A program made the translations under genes and the position numbers. Below, one piece after another: positions 44,368 to 52,657 of a stretch of 64,000 bases of DNA. The stretch's first letter is position 1. Every line of letters starts with the position of its first letter. This stretch comes from Paracoccaceae bacterium. GTDB lineage: Bacteria; Pseudomonadota; Alphaproteobacteria; Rhodobacterales; Rhodobacteraceae. The stretch spans positions 49,103 to 113,102 of the forward strand of contig JAPPHA010000059.1 of assembly GCA_028874915.1 (NCBI GenBank), read 5' to 3'. A model generated the notes under the pieces. The model did no database searches. It was not told the DNA's origin and saw only the letters and a program-made list of their open reading frames with translations.

Positions 44368-46160
44368 CGCGGGTCCCCGAGACCAAGTCGCCGGCACCAA
44401 GTCCGCGGTCGACGTTTCCACCCTTCCGTGCCTCGGCTGGGCTCCTGCTGGAGGTCGCAGGACTCAATCTTGCGATCAGCGGAACACCGATCTTGAGCAA
44501 CGTCGCCTTGCGGATCCATGCCGGCAAGATAATCGGAGTCGTCGGTGAATCGGGTTCCGGCAAGACATTGACCGCATTGACCGTGATGGGTCTTTTGCCT
44601 CCCGGAGCCGCGACCACCGGTTCAGTCCGGATGGACGGCCAGGATCTCCTCGCCCTTGACGAACCGGCGATGTGCCGGATTCGCGGCAACCGGATCGGCA
44701 TGATCTTTCAGGAGCCGATGACGGCCCTCAACCCGGTGAGGACGATCGGTGACCAGGTCGCCGAGACCCTGCTCATTCACGGGATGGCAAACCGGGGCGA
44801 GGCGGTCCGAATCGCCCGCCAGCGCCTCGACCGGGTCGGCCTGCCGGAGCCGGAGTTTCCCCTTGACCGGTATCCCCACCAACTCTCCGGCGGGCAGCGC
44901 CAGCGGGTCTGCATTGCCCTTGCCATTGCGCTCAGGCCCCAGCTGTTGATTGCCGATGAACCCACTACGGCGCTGGACGTCTCCACCCAGGCCCAGATCC
45001 TCGACCTTCTCTTGTCCCTTGTCGCGGACGATGGCATGTCGCTGATGCTGATCACCCATGACCTGGCGGTTGTTGCCAGCCTGGCCGACGATATCGCTGT
45101 CATGCGGAACGGTCGCGTCGTCGACGGGGCTCCAGCCAACTCGTTGTTCGCACGCGATGGCCATCCGTATACCCGCCAACTGCTTGCCGCATCGCAACAC
45201 AGGCCGCTCCGGGCGAGCCCGGCAACCGAGGTGCCGGCGACGTCCGGAGACAAAACGGAAGTCGACATTGGCGGCGTCCCGGCCGAGCGTGACCATCGGG
45301 GCGGCGATCGAATTGCCGGCAGAAGGGACGCAGCGACCCTTCTTCGGGTGACCGGTGCCGTCCGGGACTATGCCCTGGCCCGAAAGGGCCTGTTCCGGAA
45401 ACCACCGGTTCGTCGTGCCGTTGACGGCGTAAGCTTCTCCCTCGACGCCGGTGAAAGCCTTGGTCTTGTCGGGGAGTCCGGGTGCGGCAAGTCGACTCTG
45501 GCCCGGGCGATTCTCGGCCTGGAACCGCTTCAGGCCGGCGCCATAACGCTCCAGGGGACGCCGGTGACGGCCGTACCTGCCGTGCGTCCGTCACTGCGCC
45601 GGAACATGCAGGTCGTTTTTCAGGACCCTTATGGTTCCTTCAATCCCCGTCACCGGGTCTTGCGGCTTGTCTCGGAACCGTTCTTTTTGAACGAGACTCC
45701 GCTCTCCGCCTCCGACATCCGGGAGCGGGTCGCCGAATCGCTCGTCTCCGTCGGCCTCGCGCCCGACGCGATGGAAAAGTACATCCACGAATTCTCGGGC
45801 GGCCAGCGCCAGCGCATTGCCATTGCACGAGCCCTGGTTCTCCGGCCGCGGCTTATGGTGCTCGACGAGGCGGTTTCATCGCTCGACGTGTCGATACGCG
45901 CCCAGATTCTCGATTTGCTCGCTGAACTTCAGGGGCAGCACGACCTGGCCTATCTTTTCATCAGCCACGACCTGACCGTCATCCGGGCAGTGACCGATCG
46001 GGTCATCGTCATGAAGACTGGCCGCATCGTGGAGGCCGGCGAAACCGAGTCGGTTCTGGAGTCACCGACCCATCCCTACACCCGTCACCTCATTCAATCG
46101 GCGCCAAAGATCCCAGCGCATTGGCTTCAGGAGACTGGCCATGGCCCTCCCCCTCAATGA
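44364..46160 (+). CDS. Dpp-type ABC transporter ATPase, fused DppD-DppF
   Basis: A 598-residue protein from ATG 44364 with two complete nucleotide-binding domains. Domain 1 (about 30-280): Walker A GESGSGKT, signature LSGGQRQR, Walker B LLIADEPTTALD, switch LITHDLAV. A linker of about 50 residues follows. Domain 2 (about 325-575): Walker A GESGCGKS, signature FSGGQRQR, Walker B LMVLDEAVSSLD, switch FISHDLTV. Both sites look competent. Fusion of the two subunits into one chain is well known in this family. Its last 20 bases overlap the aldehyde dehydrogenase gene. Confidence 0.93.
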   Translation: MTRVPETKSPAPSPRSTFPPFRASAGLLLEVAGLNLAISGTPILSNVALRIHAGKIIGVVGESGSGKTLTALTVMGLLPPGAATTGSVRMDGQDLLALDEPAMCRIRGNRIGMIFQEPMTALNPVRTIGDQVAETLLIHGMANRGEAVRIARQRLDRVGLPEPEFPLDRYPHQLSGGQRQRVCIALAIALRPQLLIADEPTTALDVSTQAQILDLLLSLVADDGMSLMLITHDLAVVASLADDIAVMRNGRVVDGAPANSLFARDGHPYTRQLLAASQHRPLRASPATEVPATSGDKTEVDIGGVPAERDHRGGDRIAGRRDAATLLRVTGAVRDYALARKGLFRKPPVRRAVDGVSFSLDAGESLGLVGESGCGKSTLARAILGLEPLQAGAITLQGTPVTAVPAVRPSLRRNMQVVFQDPYGSFNPRHRVLRLVSEPFFLNETPLSASDIRERVAESLVSVGLAPDAMEKYIHEFSGGQRQRIAIARALVLRPRLMVLDEAVSSLDVSIRAQILDLLAELQGQHDLAYLFISHDLTVIRAVTDRVIVMKTGRIVEAGETESVLESPTHPYTRHLIQSAPKIPAHWLQETGHGPPPQ

Positions 46161-47598
46161 ACTGTTCGATTCTTCGGGATCCTTCATCGGCGGCCGCTGG
46201 ACTCGAGCGGAAGGCAACCGGTCCGTTACCATTGAGAACCCGTCGAATGGGGAGATCATCGCCCGAATCGCCCGTTGCGGTCCGGACGACGTGGAGCGGG
46301 CGGTCACGGCCGCGGCCGCGGCCGGTCTTGGAGCCTGGGGGCAATCGACCGCTGCCGAACGCGGGCGCGTGCTGTTACGCATCGGTACGCTGGTTCTGGA
46401 GGCGGTTGACGACCTTGCGACCCTGGAGGCCATTGACGTCGGCAAGCCACTGTCCCAGGCCCGGGCCGATGCTGTTGCGCTTGCCCGCTACATGGAGTTC
46501 TACGGCGGTGCGGCCGACAAGCTGCACGGTCAGACCATCCCTTACCAGAGCGGGATCTCCGTTTGCACGATTCGTGAACCTCACGGCGTCACCGGTCATA
46601 TCATCCCGTGGAACTACCCCATGCAGATTGTCGGACGCTCGGTTGGCGCCGCGCTCGCGGCGGGAAACGCCTGCGTCCTCAAACCGTCCGAAGAGGCTGG
46701 CCTTACCGCTCTCGCCTTCGCAGGACTGGCGGACCGTGCCGGACTGCCGGCCGGTGCACTGAACGTGGTCCCGGGTCTCGGGAACGAGGCCGGTGCGGCC
46801 CTGGCGCGCCACCCAGGGGTGAATCACCTGTCCTTTACCGGTTCGCTGGCAACCGGCCGAACAATTCAGGCGGCGGCATCCCGAAACGTGACGCCGGTCA
46901 CCCTTGAACTCGGCGGAAAGTCGCCCCAGCTCGTATTCGAGGACGCCGACCTCGACGCCGCCCTGCCGTTCCTGGTTAACGCCGGGATCCAGAATGCCGG
47001 CCAGACATGCTCGGCGTCTTCGCGAATCCTTGTCCAGGAGAGCATCTTTCACCAGGTTCTCGACCGGATGGCCAACCGATATCGCGGACTGACTGTCGGA
47101 CCGGCCATCCGCGATCTGGATCTCGGACCGCTCGTTTCCGCCAGGCAGCACGCCATCGTCACCGGATACCTCTCGCAGACGACCGGTCTTGACGAGGCCG
47201 CCCGCGGCACCATCGCCACGGACGCACCCGAAGGGGGCCATTACATAGAACCGGTGCTGCTTTCCGGTGACGACGTCCGTCACAGGCTGGCCCAGGAAGA
47301 GATCTTCGGTCCGGTGCAGGTGGTCATCCCGTTCAGCGATGAGGACCATGCCGTAGAGATTGCCAACGGTACTCCCTATGGGCTGGTCGCCGGCATCTGG
47401 ACCCGCGACGGCGGACGCCAGTTGCGGCTCTCCCGCCGTTTGAAGGCGGGACAAGTGTTCGTGAACACATACGGAGCTGGCGGTGGCGTCGAATTGCCCT
47501 TCGGCGGCGTCGGCCTCTCAGGGCATGGCCGGGAAAAAGGATTTGAAGCGCTGTACGGCATGACACAGTTGAAGACCATCGCCCTACATCACGGCTGA
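46141..47598 (+). CDS. NAD(P)-dependent aldehyde dehydrogenase
   Basis: A 485-residue enzyme. GHIIPWNYPMQ, the general base Glu in LELGGKSPQLVF, the nucleophile Cys in NAGQTCSASSR, and EEIFGPVQVVIPF are all in place, and it ends with LPFGGVGLSGHGREKG. It is the last gene of the M20-Dpp operon and overlaps the ATPase gene by 20 bp, so it likely oxidises an aldehyde made from the imported compound after hydrolysis (for example an amino-aldehyde). The substrate cannot be read from the sequence. Confidence 0.9.
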   Translation: MALPLNELFDSSGSFIGGRWTRAEGNRSVTIENPSNGEIIARIARCGPDDVERAVTAAAAAGLGAWGQSTAAERGRVLLRIGTLVLEAVDDLATLEAIDVGKPLSQARADAVALARYMEFYGGAADKLHGQTIPYQSGISVCTIREPHGVTGHIIPWNYPMQIVGRSVGAALAAGNACVLKPSEEAGLTALAFAGLADRAGLPAGALNVVPGLGNEAGAALARHPGVNHLSFTGSLATGRTIQAAASRNVTPVTLELGGKSPQLVFEDADLDAALPFLVNAGIQNAGQTCSASSRILVQESIFHQVLDRMANRYRGLTVGPAIRDLDLGPLVSARQHAIVTGYLSQTTGLDEAARGTIATDAPEGGHYIEPVLLSGDDVRHRLAQEEIFGPVQVVIPFSDEDHAVEIANGTPYGLVAGIWTRDGGRQLRLSRRLKAGQVFVNTYGAGGGVELPFGGVGLSGHGREKGFEALYGMTQLKTIALHHG

Positions 47599-47929
47599 TG
47601 ACCGGGAACCCCGGCACCGAACCCGAAATGCAATCGTCCCGGCGAGATCGTCAAGGAACGCAGCGTGTCGAACCGAGGCGCGAGCAAGCTCTTGGGCGTC
47701 AAGCGAAAGAAAAGGAACTTTCCGAGCCGGGAATGGGCTTCGCTGTCGGCGTCAGGTCCGTAGTCTTGCCGAATCACACGGATTTTCCAGGTCGGTACTC
47801 GCATTCGGCCTGAGATCTCCTGGGCAATCCCCGCGCCCAGAAGCGCCGTTTGCCTACATTCATCCGCATCTTTCGATGAAACTTGCTTTTCAATACCGGA
47901 AGGGCTTGCAAATCCCGTCAAGACGGTTT
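47599..47929. other. Intergenic stretch before the metal-exporter promoter
   Basis: About 330 bp without a recognisable gene. Short frames on both strands have no domain content. Its right end holds TTGCAA (47906-47911), about 17 bases before the Fur-type palindrome, a possible -35 element of the exporter promoter. Nothing else is seen. Confidence 0.4.
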
Positions 47930-47962
47930 AGTTGCGAATGCGAATAATTCGCATTCGCAACT
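47930..47962. promoter_or_regulatory. Perfect 33-bp Fur-family (Fur/Mur) box
   Basis: Sixteen-base arms are perfectly inverted around a single A at 47946. The inner part consists of two GCGAAT hexamers, the central A, and two ATTCGC hexamers. This is the same architecture as the enterobacterial Fur box (GATAAT hexamers around one base) with the alphaproteobacterial 7-1-7 core TGCGAATAATTCGCA. It ends 24 bases before the exporter ATG, where a bound repressor would block transcription. Whether Fur, Mur or another family member binds is not decidable here. Confidence 0.8.
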
Positions 47963-47986
47963 GGGCGGCAAATCGAAAGGGTGTAC

Positions 47987-49159
47987 ATGGCCTTCGCGCC
48001 GGACACAATTGACCCTGGTCGGCGTTCTGCCGGTCAAATTGGACGTCTTCAACAATCGCCGGGACAGTTCGCTGTCTTCCGTCCCGCGCGGCTCATTCCG
48101 ACCCTCCTTCTCGCCCTGGCCGCGCTGATGCCCGGTGAATTCGGCGCCATCACCCGATCGTCGCTCGTAGACGCCTACATTCAGGTCTCGGTCTTTGTGG
48201 CAGCGACCTTGTTCATGTTCTATCTGTGTGAAGAACGGTTCGGATTCGACATTGGCGCGTTTCTTCGGGGCGCCCGACTCCTGCAGATTCCCGTAGCCGC
48301 CGTCATGGGTGCCTTGCCCGGGTGCGGTGGCGCAGTCATCGTTGTCGCGTCCTACACGTCCGGAAACGTCTCCATGGGGGCGGTCGTCGCCACCCTGACG
48401 GCGACCATGGGCGACGCCGCGTTCCTTCTCATCGCCAAGCGCCCGGACGCAGCCCTTGTGGTCCTTCCACTCTCCATGGCCGCGGGAATTGTGACCGGCT
48501 ACGTGGTTGATCTCTTTGATCGCAACCGATTCCGGCTCGAGGACAGCGCGGCTGCGAGCCACTCACCGCTGATCGGCCAGGTCCGTTGGAGGGACCGGGC
48601 TTACGGGCTTCTGGCCCTTCCGGGCCTGGTCTTCGGCATTGCGGCGCTCATGCAAGTCGAATTTCAGGGCGTGGTGGCCACCGTGGTCACTGTCACTGGA
48701 CTCGCCGGGGTCTTTCTCGGCGTTGCGATCTGGGCCATCTCTCCGGTTCCGAGGTTGACGAGTCCTGGAGATCCGGCGCTGGCCCGGACCTCGGAAGAGA
48801 CCGGCTTCATCACCGTTTGGGTGATTGCTGCGTTTCTTGTCTACGAGTATCTCGCCAGTTTCGCAGGTCTCGACCTTGAAGCCGCCTTCCGGGCCTTCGG
48901 CGGGCTGTTGCCATTGATCGCGATCGGAGCCGGGTTCATTCCCGGCTGCGGGCCCCAGGTCCTCGTCACCACTCTCTACATCAGCGGCGTCCTGCCATTC
49001 TCTGCACTGATCGGCAACGCGATCGCCAATGACGGCGATGCGTTGTTCCCTGCAATCGCGCTCACACCAAGGGCCGCCCTCCTGGCAACGCTCTACAGTG
49101 CGGTCCCGGCACTGATCATTGCCTATACGTTTCATTTCCTGTTGCCAGGATTCCTCTGA
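47987..49159 (+). CDS. Putative 10-TM metal exporter (ArsP_2/putative manganese transporter family)
   Basis: A 390-residue membrane protein; AAAGGG lies 6 bases before ATG 47987 (GTG 47981 also possible). It has two halves of about five helices each, joined by a hydrophilic loop (about residues 178-205). Each half carries a PGCG motif, at 111-114 (GALPGCGGA) and 319-322 (GFIPGCGPQ), followed by a GDA motif at 142 and 350, so it is an internal duplication with possible metal-binding cysteines. This matches proteins annotated as putative manganese transporter or 10-TM heavy-metal exporter. The Fur-type box upstream links it to iron or manganese status. Confidence 0.82.
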   Translation: MAFAPDTIDPGRRSAGQIGRLQQSPGQFAVFRPARLIPTLLLALAALMPGEFGAITRSSLVDAYIQVSVFVAATLFMFYLCEERFGFDIGAFLRGARLLQIPVAAVMGALPGCGGAVIVVASYTSGNVSMGAVVATLTATMGDAAFLLIAKRPDAALVVLPLSMAAGIVTGYVVDLFDRNRFRLEDSAAASHSPLIGQVRWRDRAYGLLALPGLVFGIAALMQVEFQGVVATVVTVTGLAGVFLGVAIWAISPVPRLTSPGDPALARTSEETGFITVWVIAAFLVYEYLASFAGLDLEAAFRAFGGLLPLIAIGAGFIPGCGPQVLVTTLYISGVLPFSALIGNAIANDGDALFPAIALTPRAALLATLYSAVPALIIAYTFHFLLPGFL

Positions 49160-49472
49160 ACGGCGCGGATGACGCAGAGCCCGGCCGGCTTCTGAATTTG
49201 AAGCGGAAGAACCGCTTTCCGGAAACCCGACGAAAACGACCGCAGTTTGATTTGTCGAAGGTCAGGCCCGACACGGTCGGTCCCATCCCGCAGTTGTCGA
49301 TCAGACCCGTGAGCGGTAAGCGTCAGGATTGTCATTGGTCCATGAAAGGAACCGGGACCGACTGCCGGGCCCACGGATCCGGATTGAATCGCGGACTTGC
49401 GCTCCATCCGGCCTTTCGTGCGAGGCCGTTCAACCGTCTTCGCTGCCAGTAGCGGCGCGAGAAGGAGAGGCC
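49160..49472. other. Intergenic stretch with a small hairpin
   Basis: About 310 bp between the exporter and acyl-CoA dehydrogenase genes. AAGCGG (49201-49206) and CCGCTT (49212-49217) form a 6-bp stem with a 5-base loop, 42 bp after the exporter stop, a weak terminator candidate. The rest shows no gene. Confidence 0.4.
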
Positions 49473-50633
49473 ATGGGATTTCAACCGAAGCGGTCGCGGT
49501 GGATGACCGACGAGCATGTGATGCTCGAAGACATGGTCCGCCGTTTCATCACGGACAATTGGGCGCCCCGGATCGAAGAATGGATTCAGCAGGGCGAAAT
49601 GGACCCGGACTGTTGGCGCGAGGCGGGCGAACTCGGGCTGCTCTGCCCTTCAATACCCGTCGAATACGGCGGAGGTGGTGGTGATTTTGGCCATGAAGCG
49701 GTCATTCTCCTGGAGGGTGCCCGCCAGGACCTGGCGAGTTGGGGGCACGGCATCCATTCCGGCATCGTTGCCCATTACATCCTGGCCTTCGGAACAGACG
49801 AACAGAAGCGGCGCTGGCTTCCGAAGCTGGCGACCGGCGAACGGGTCGGTGCGCTGGCGATGACCGAACCGTCCGGCGGCTCAGATCTCCAGGCCATCCG
49901 AACCTCGGCCCGCCGAGATGGCAATGCCTTCCTGCTGAACGGCCAGAAAACATTCATCACCAATGGCCAGCAAGCCAATCTGGTCATAGTCGCCTGCAAG
50001 ACCGATCCCGACGAAAAGGCGAGCGGCATCTCTCTCCTTGTCGTGGAGACTGACGGGGCCGAGGGATTCTCACGAGGCGCCAAGCTCAAGAAGATCGGCC
50101 TCAAGGCCCAGGACACCTCGGAACTGTTCTTTGACCAAGTTCAGGTTCCTCCGGAAAACGTCCTTGGCGGCGAGGAACGATTGGGCCAGGGTTTCGCGAT
50201 GATGATGGAACAACTTCCCCAGGAGCGGCTGATCATCGGTTGCGTTGCCGTAGGCGCGATGGAAGGCGCGGTCTCAGACACCATCGACTACTGCCGTGAC
50301 CGCAAGGCATTCGGGCAGTCCGTCCTTGAATTCCAGAACACCCAGTTCAAACTGGCGGAATGCAAAACCCGGGCCATCGTGTCTCGAGCCTTTCTGGATG
50401 ACTGCATGAACGATCATCTTGCCGGCGAGCTCACTGTGGAGAAGGCGGCCATGTGCAAGTACTGGTTGAGTGACACCCAGTGTGATGTGCTCGACGAATG
50501 CCTGCAATTGCATGGCGGATACGGATACATGGCCGAATACAAGGTCGCGCGGATGTGGACTGACGCAAGGGTCCAGCGAATCTACGGTGGCACCAACGAG
50601 ATCATGAAATTGATCATTGGCCGCAGCCTGTAA
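49473..50633 (+). CDS. Acyl-CoA dehydrogenase
   Basis: A 386-residue flavoenzyme; ATG 49473 follows AAGGAGAGG, so I reject the longer frame to 49329. The FAD/acyl-CoA motif [20 protein letters not shown], the [17 protein letters not shown] segment, the [36 protein letters not shown]-terminal signature and the late Glu of the active site are present. It introduces the 2,3 double bond in an acyl-CoA. It heads a rightward set with GST, thiolase and a FadJ-type protein. Chain length or branching preference is unknown. Confidence 0.92.
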   Translation: MGFQPKRSRWMTDEHVMLEDMVRRFITDNWAPRIEEWIQQGEMDPDCWREAGELGLLCPSIPVEYGGGGGDFGHEAVILLEGARQDLASWGHGIHSGIVAHYILAFGTDEQKRRWLPKLATGERVGALAMTEPSGGSDLQAIRTSARRDGNAFLLNGQKTFITNGQQANLVIVACKTDPDEKASGISLLVVETDGAEGFSRGAKLKKIGLKAQDTSELFFDQVQVPPENVLGGEERLGQGFAMMMEQLPQERLIIGCVAVGAMEGAVSDTIDYCRDRKAFGQSVLEFQNTQFKLAECKTRAIVSRAFLDDCMNDHLAGELTVEKAAMCKYWLSDTQCDVLDECLQLHGGYGYMAEYKVARMWTDARVQRIYGGTNEIMKLIIGRSL

Positions 50634-50755
50634 GAGTGTCCAACCGCTGATTTTTCGTCACGGACATCGGTGGACGACAGAGGATGGCGTGCGTAGACCG
50701 GCTCGCGATGGTTTGCAGCAATCCGTGAAACCAACCCCGAACGGCGGAGACCCAC

Positions 50756-51415
50756 ATGATCAGACTGTATTGCTTCGGGGAATCCGGGAATTCCTACAAG
50801 GCGGCATTGCCGCTCGAACTGTCCGATCTCGAATGGGAGCCTGTCTATGTCGACTTTTTCGGCGGCGAGACGCGGACGCCACAGTTTCGAACCCTGAACC
50901 CAATGGGTGAGGTGCCGGTGATGAAGGATGGCGACCGGTGTCTGACCCAGTCGGGCGCGATCCAGGATTACGTCATCGAGGCAACCGGCCGCTTCGGTGG
51001 CGAAAACACGGATGAACGGCGGGAAGTCTTGCGTTGGGTGTTCTGGGACAACCACAAACTCTCGTCGCCAGCAGGTATGACCCGCTTTCTGTCCAACTTC
51101 ATCCCCGAGAGCAATCGGCCGGAACCGGTAATCGCCTTCATGCAAGGCCGCCTCAATGCGGCATTCCAAGTTCTCGACAATGTCCTTGCCGGACGTGAAT
51201 GGCTGGTCGGTGACGCCCCGACCATGGCGGACTTTTCCTGTTGCGGCTATCTTTTCTATCCGGAGCCCTTCGGCTTTGATCGAGCCCAATGGCCAAACAT
51301 CGATGTCTGGCTTGACAGAGTTGCAGGGCTGCCTGGCTGGAAACATCCCTATGACCTGATGCCCGGGAACCCGTCAGACCGGGGCCTGCCATTCAGGAAG
51401 GAGGCGCTGGAATGA
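50756..51415 (+). CDS. Glutathione S-transferase family protein
   Basis: A 219-residue protein. The thioredoxin-like N-terminal domain (about 1-80) has LYCFGESGNSYKAALPLEL, the cis-Pro in GEVPVM and the gamma-glutamyl-binding TQSGAIQDYV. The helical C-terminal domain has the WLVGDAPTMADFSCCGYLF motif. It may conjugate or remove glutathione from a substrate or electrophile. It lies between acyl-CoA dehydrogenase and thiolase genes and overlaps the thiolase start by 4 bp, so it belongs to the operon. A GST inside a beta-oxidation operon is uncommon. Confidence 0.9.
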   Translation: MIRLYCFGESGNSYKAALPLELSDLEWEPVYVDFFGGETRTPQFRTLNPMGEVPVMKDGDRCLTQSGAIQDYVIEATGRFGGENTDERREVLRWVFWDNHKLSSPAGMTRFLSNFIPESNRPEPVIAFMQGRLNAAFQVLDNVLAGREWLVGDAPTMADFSCCGYLFYPEPFGFDRAQWPNIDVWLDRVAGLPGWKHPYDLMPGNPSDRGLPFRKEALE

Positions 51416-52629
51416 GCGAAGTCGACGCGTTTGTCTATGATGCCGTAAGGACTCCACGTGGACGGGGCAAACCCGACGGCAGTCTTCACGAGGTCCCGTC
51501 GGTCAGGCTATCAGCCGGAGTCCTGAACGCCATCAAGGCCCGCAACAGCCTCCGGTCGCATGATGTCGAAGACGTGATCTGGGGTAATGTCACCCAGGTC
51601 GGCGAGCAGGGAGCCTGTCTTGCCCGCTCAGCGGTCCTGCTTTCCGATTTCGACGACGGGGTTCCGGGCGTTTCGATCAACCGGTTCTGTGCGTCGGGTC
51701 TGGAAGCTGTCAACATGGCGGCCAACCAGATCCGGGGTGGAGCCGGCCGCGCCTATGTGGCCGGAGGCGTCGAGAGCATGAGCCGGGTGCCGATGGGCAG
51801 CGACGGGGGCGCCATTGCCGTCGATCCGTCGCTGGCCATGAAGGCCTATTTCGTTCCCCAGGGAATTTCGTCCGACATCATTGCGACACGCCACGGATTC
51901 TCCCGGACCGACTGCGATGGCTATGCCGTGGAAAGCCAGCGAAGAGCTGCCAAAGCGGAACACGACGGCCGTTTCGCGAGGTCCCGGATTCCTGTTGAAG
52001 ACCAGAATGGGCTCCTCATTCTGGATCGGGACGAACAGATCCGGGCGGACACCAACATGCAGGCCCTCGGCGCACTCGAACCGTCTTTCAAGGTCTTGGG
52101 GGAGTCCCTTCCCGGGTTCGATGCGGTTGCCCTTCTGCGCTATCCCGATCTGGAGACAATTAGCCACGTGCATCACGCGGGCAATTCCTCGGCAATCACC
52201 GACGGTGCCGCGGCCGTACTGGTCGGCAATTCCGAATTTGGCGGAGAGACCGGTCTAAGGCCCAGGGTCCGCATCCTCGCCACAGCCAAGGTCGGGTCCG
52301 ATCCCACCATCATGCTCACCGGACCGATTCCGGCCACCGAAAAGGCGCTGCAGTCTGCCGGAATGAACATCTCCGACATCGGCCTTTTCGAAGTTAACGA
52401 GGCCTTTGCCTCCGTCGTCCTCCTCTTCCTGTCGGAGTTCGGCGCCAGCCCTGACCGTGTCAACGTGAACGGCGGTGCCATTGCCATGGGTCATCCGATC
52501 GGGGCCACCGGCGCGATGATTCTCGGGACGCTGATCGACGAGATGGAACGCCGGGACATCGAAACCGGACTCGCGACTTTGTGCATCGGCTCGGGCATGG
52601 GCTGCGCCACCATCATCGAACGGGTCTGA
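51412..52629 (+). CDS. Acetyl-CoA C-acyltransferase (thiolase)
   Basis: A 405-residue thiolase. The acyl-carrying Cys is in INRFCASGLEAVNMA, about residue 93. The GGVESMSRVPMG segment, the NEAFASVVLLFL motif, the His in GGAIAMGHPIGATGA and the second catalytic Cys in LCIGSGMGCA are intact. It cleaves 3-oxoacyl-CoA with CoA to release acetyl-CoA. The start ATGA overlaps the GST gene. Together with the next gene it completes the beta-oxidation spiral. Confidence 0.94.
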   Translation: MSEVDAFVYDAVRTPRGRGKPDGSLHEVPSVRLSAGVLNAIKARNSLRSHDVEDVIWGNVTQVGEQGACLARSAVLLSDFDDGVPGVSINRFCASGLEAVNMAANQIRGGAGRAYVAGGVESMSRVPMGSDGGAIAVDPSLAMKAYFVPQGISSDIIATRHGFSRTDCDGYAVESQRRAAKAEHDGRFARSRIPVEDQNGLLILDRDEQIRADTNMQALGALEPSFKVLGESLPGFDAVALLRYPDLETISHVHHAGNSSAITDGAAAVLVGNSEFGGETGLRPRVRILATAKVGSDPTIMLTGPIPATEKALQSAGMNISDIGLFEVNEAFASVVLLFLSEFGASPDRVNVNGGAIAMGHPIGATGAMILGTLIDEMERRDIETGLATLCIGSGMGCATIIERV

Positions 52630-52657
52630 ACCCAGGGCGCGACAGGAGGAACGGCAG

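Noticed and set aside
44016..46160. A 714-codon frame fusing permease-shadow sequence to the double ATPase.
   Set aside because: The first 116 codons overlap the real permease gene in another frame; ATG 44364 with its ATGA junction is the natural start.
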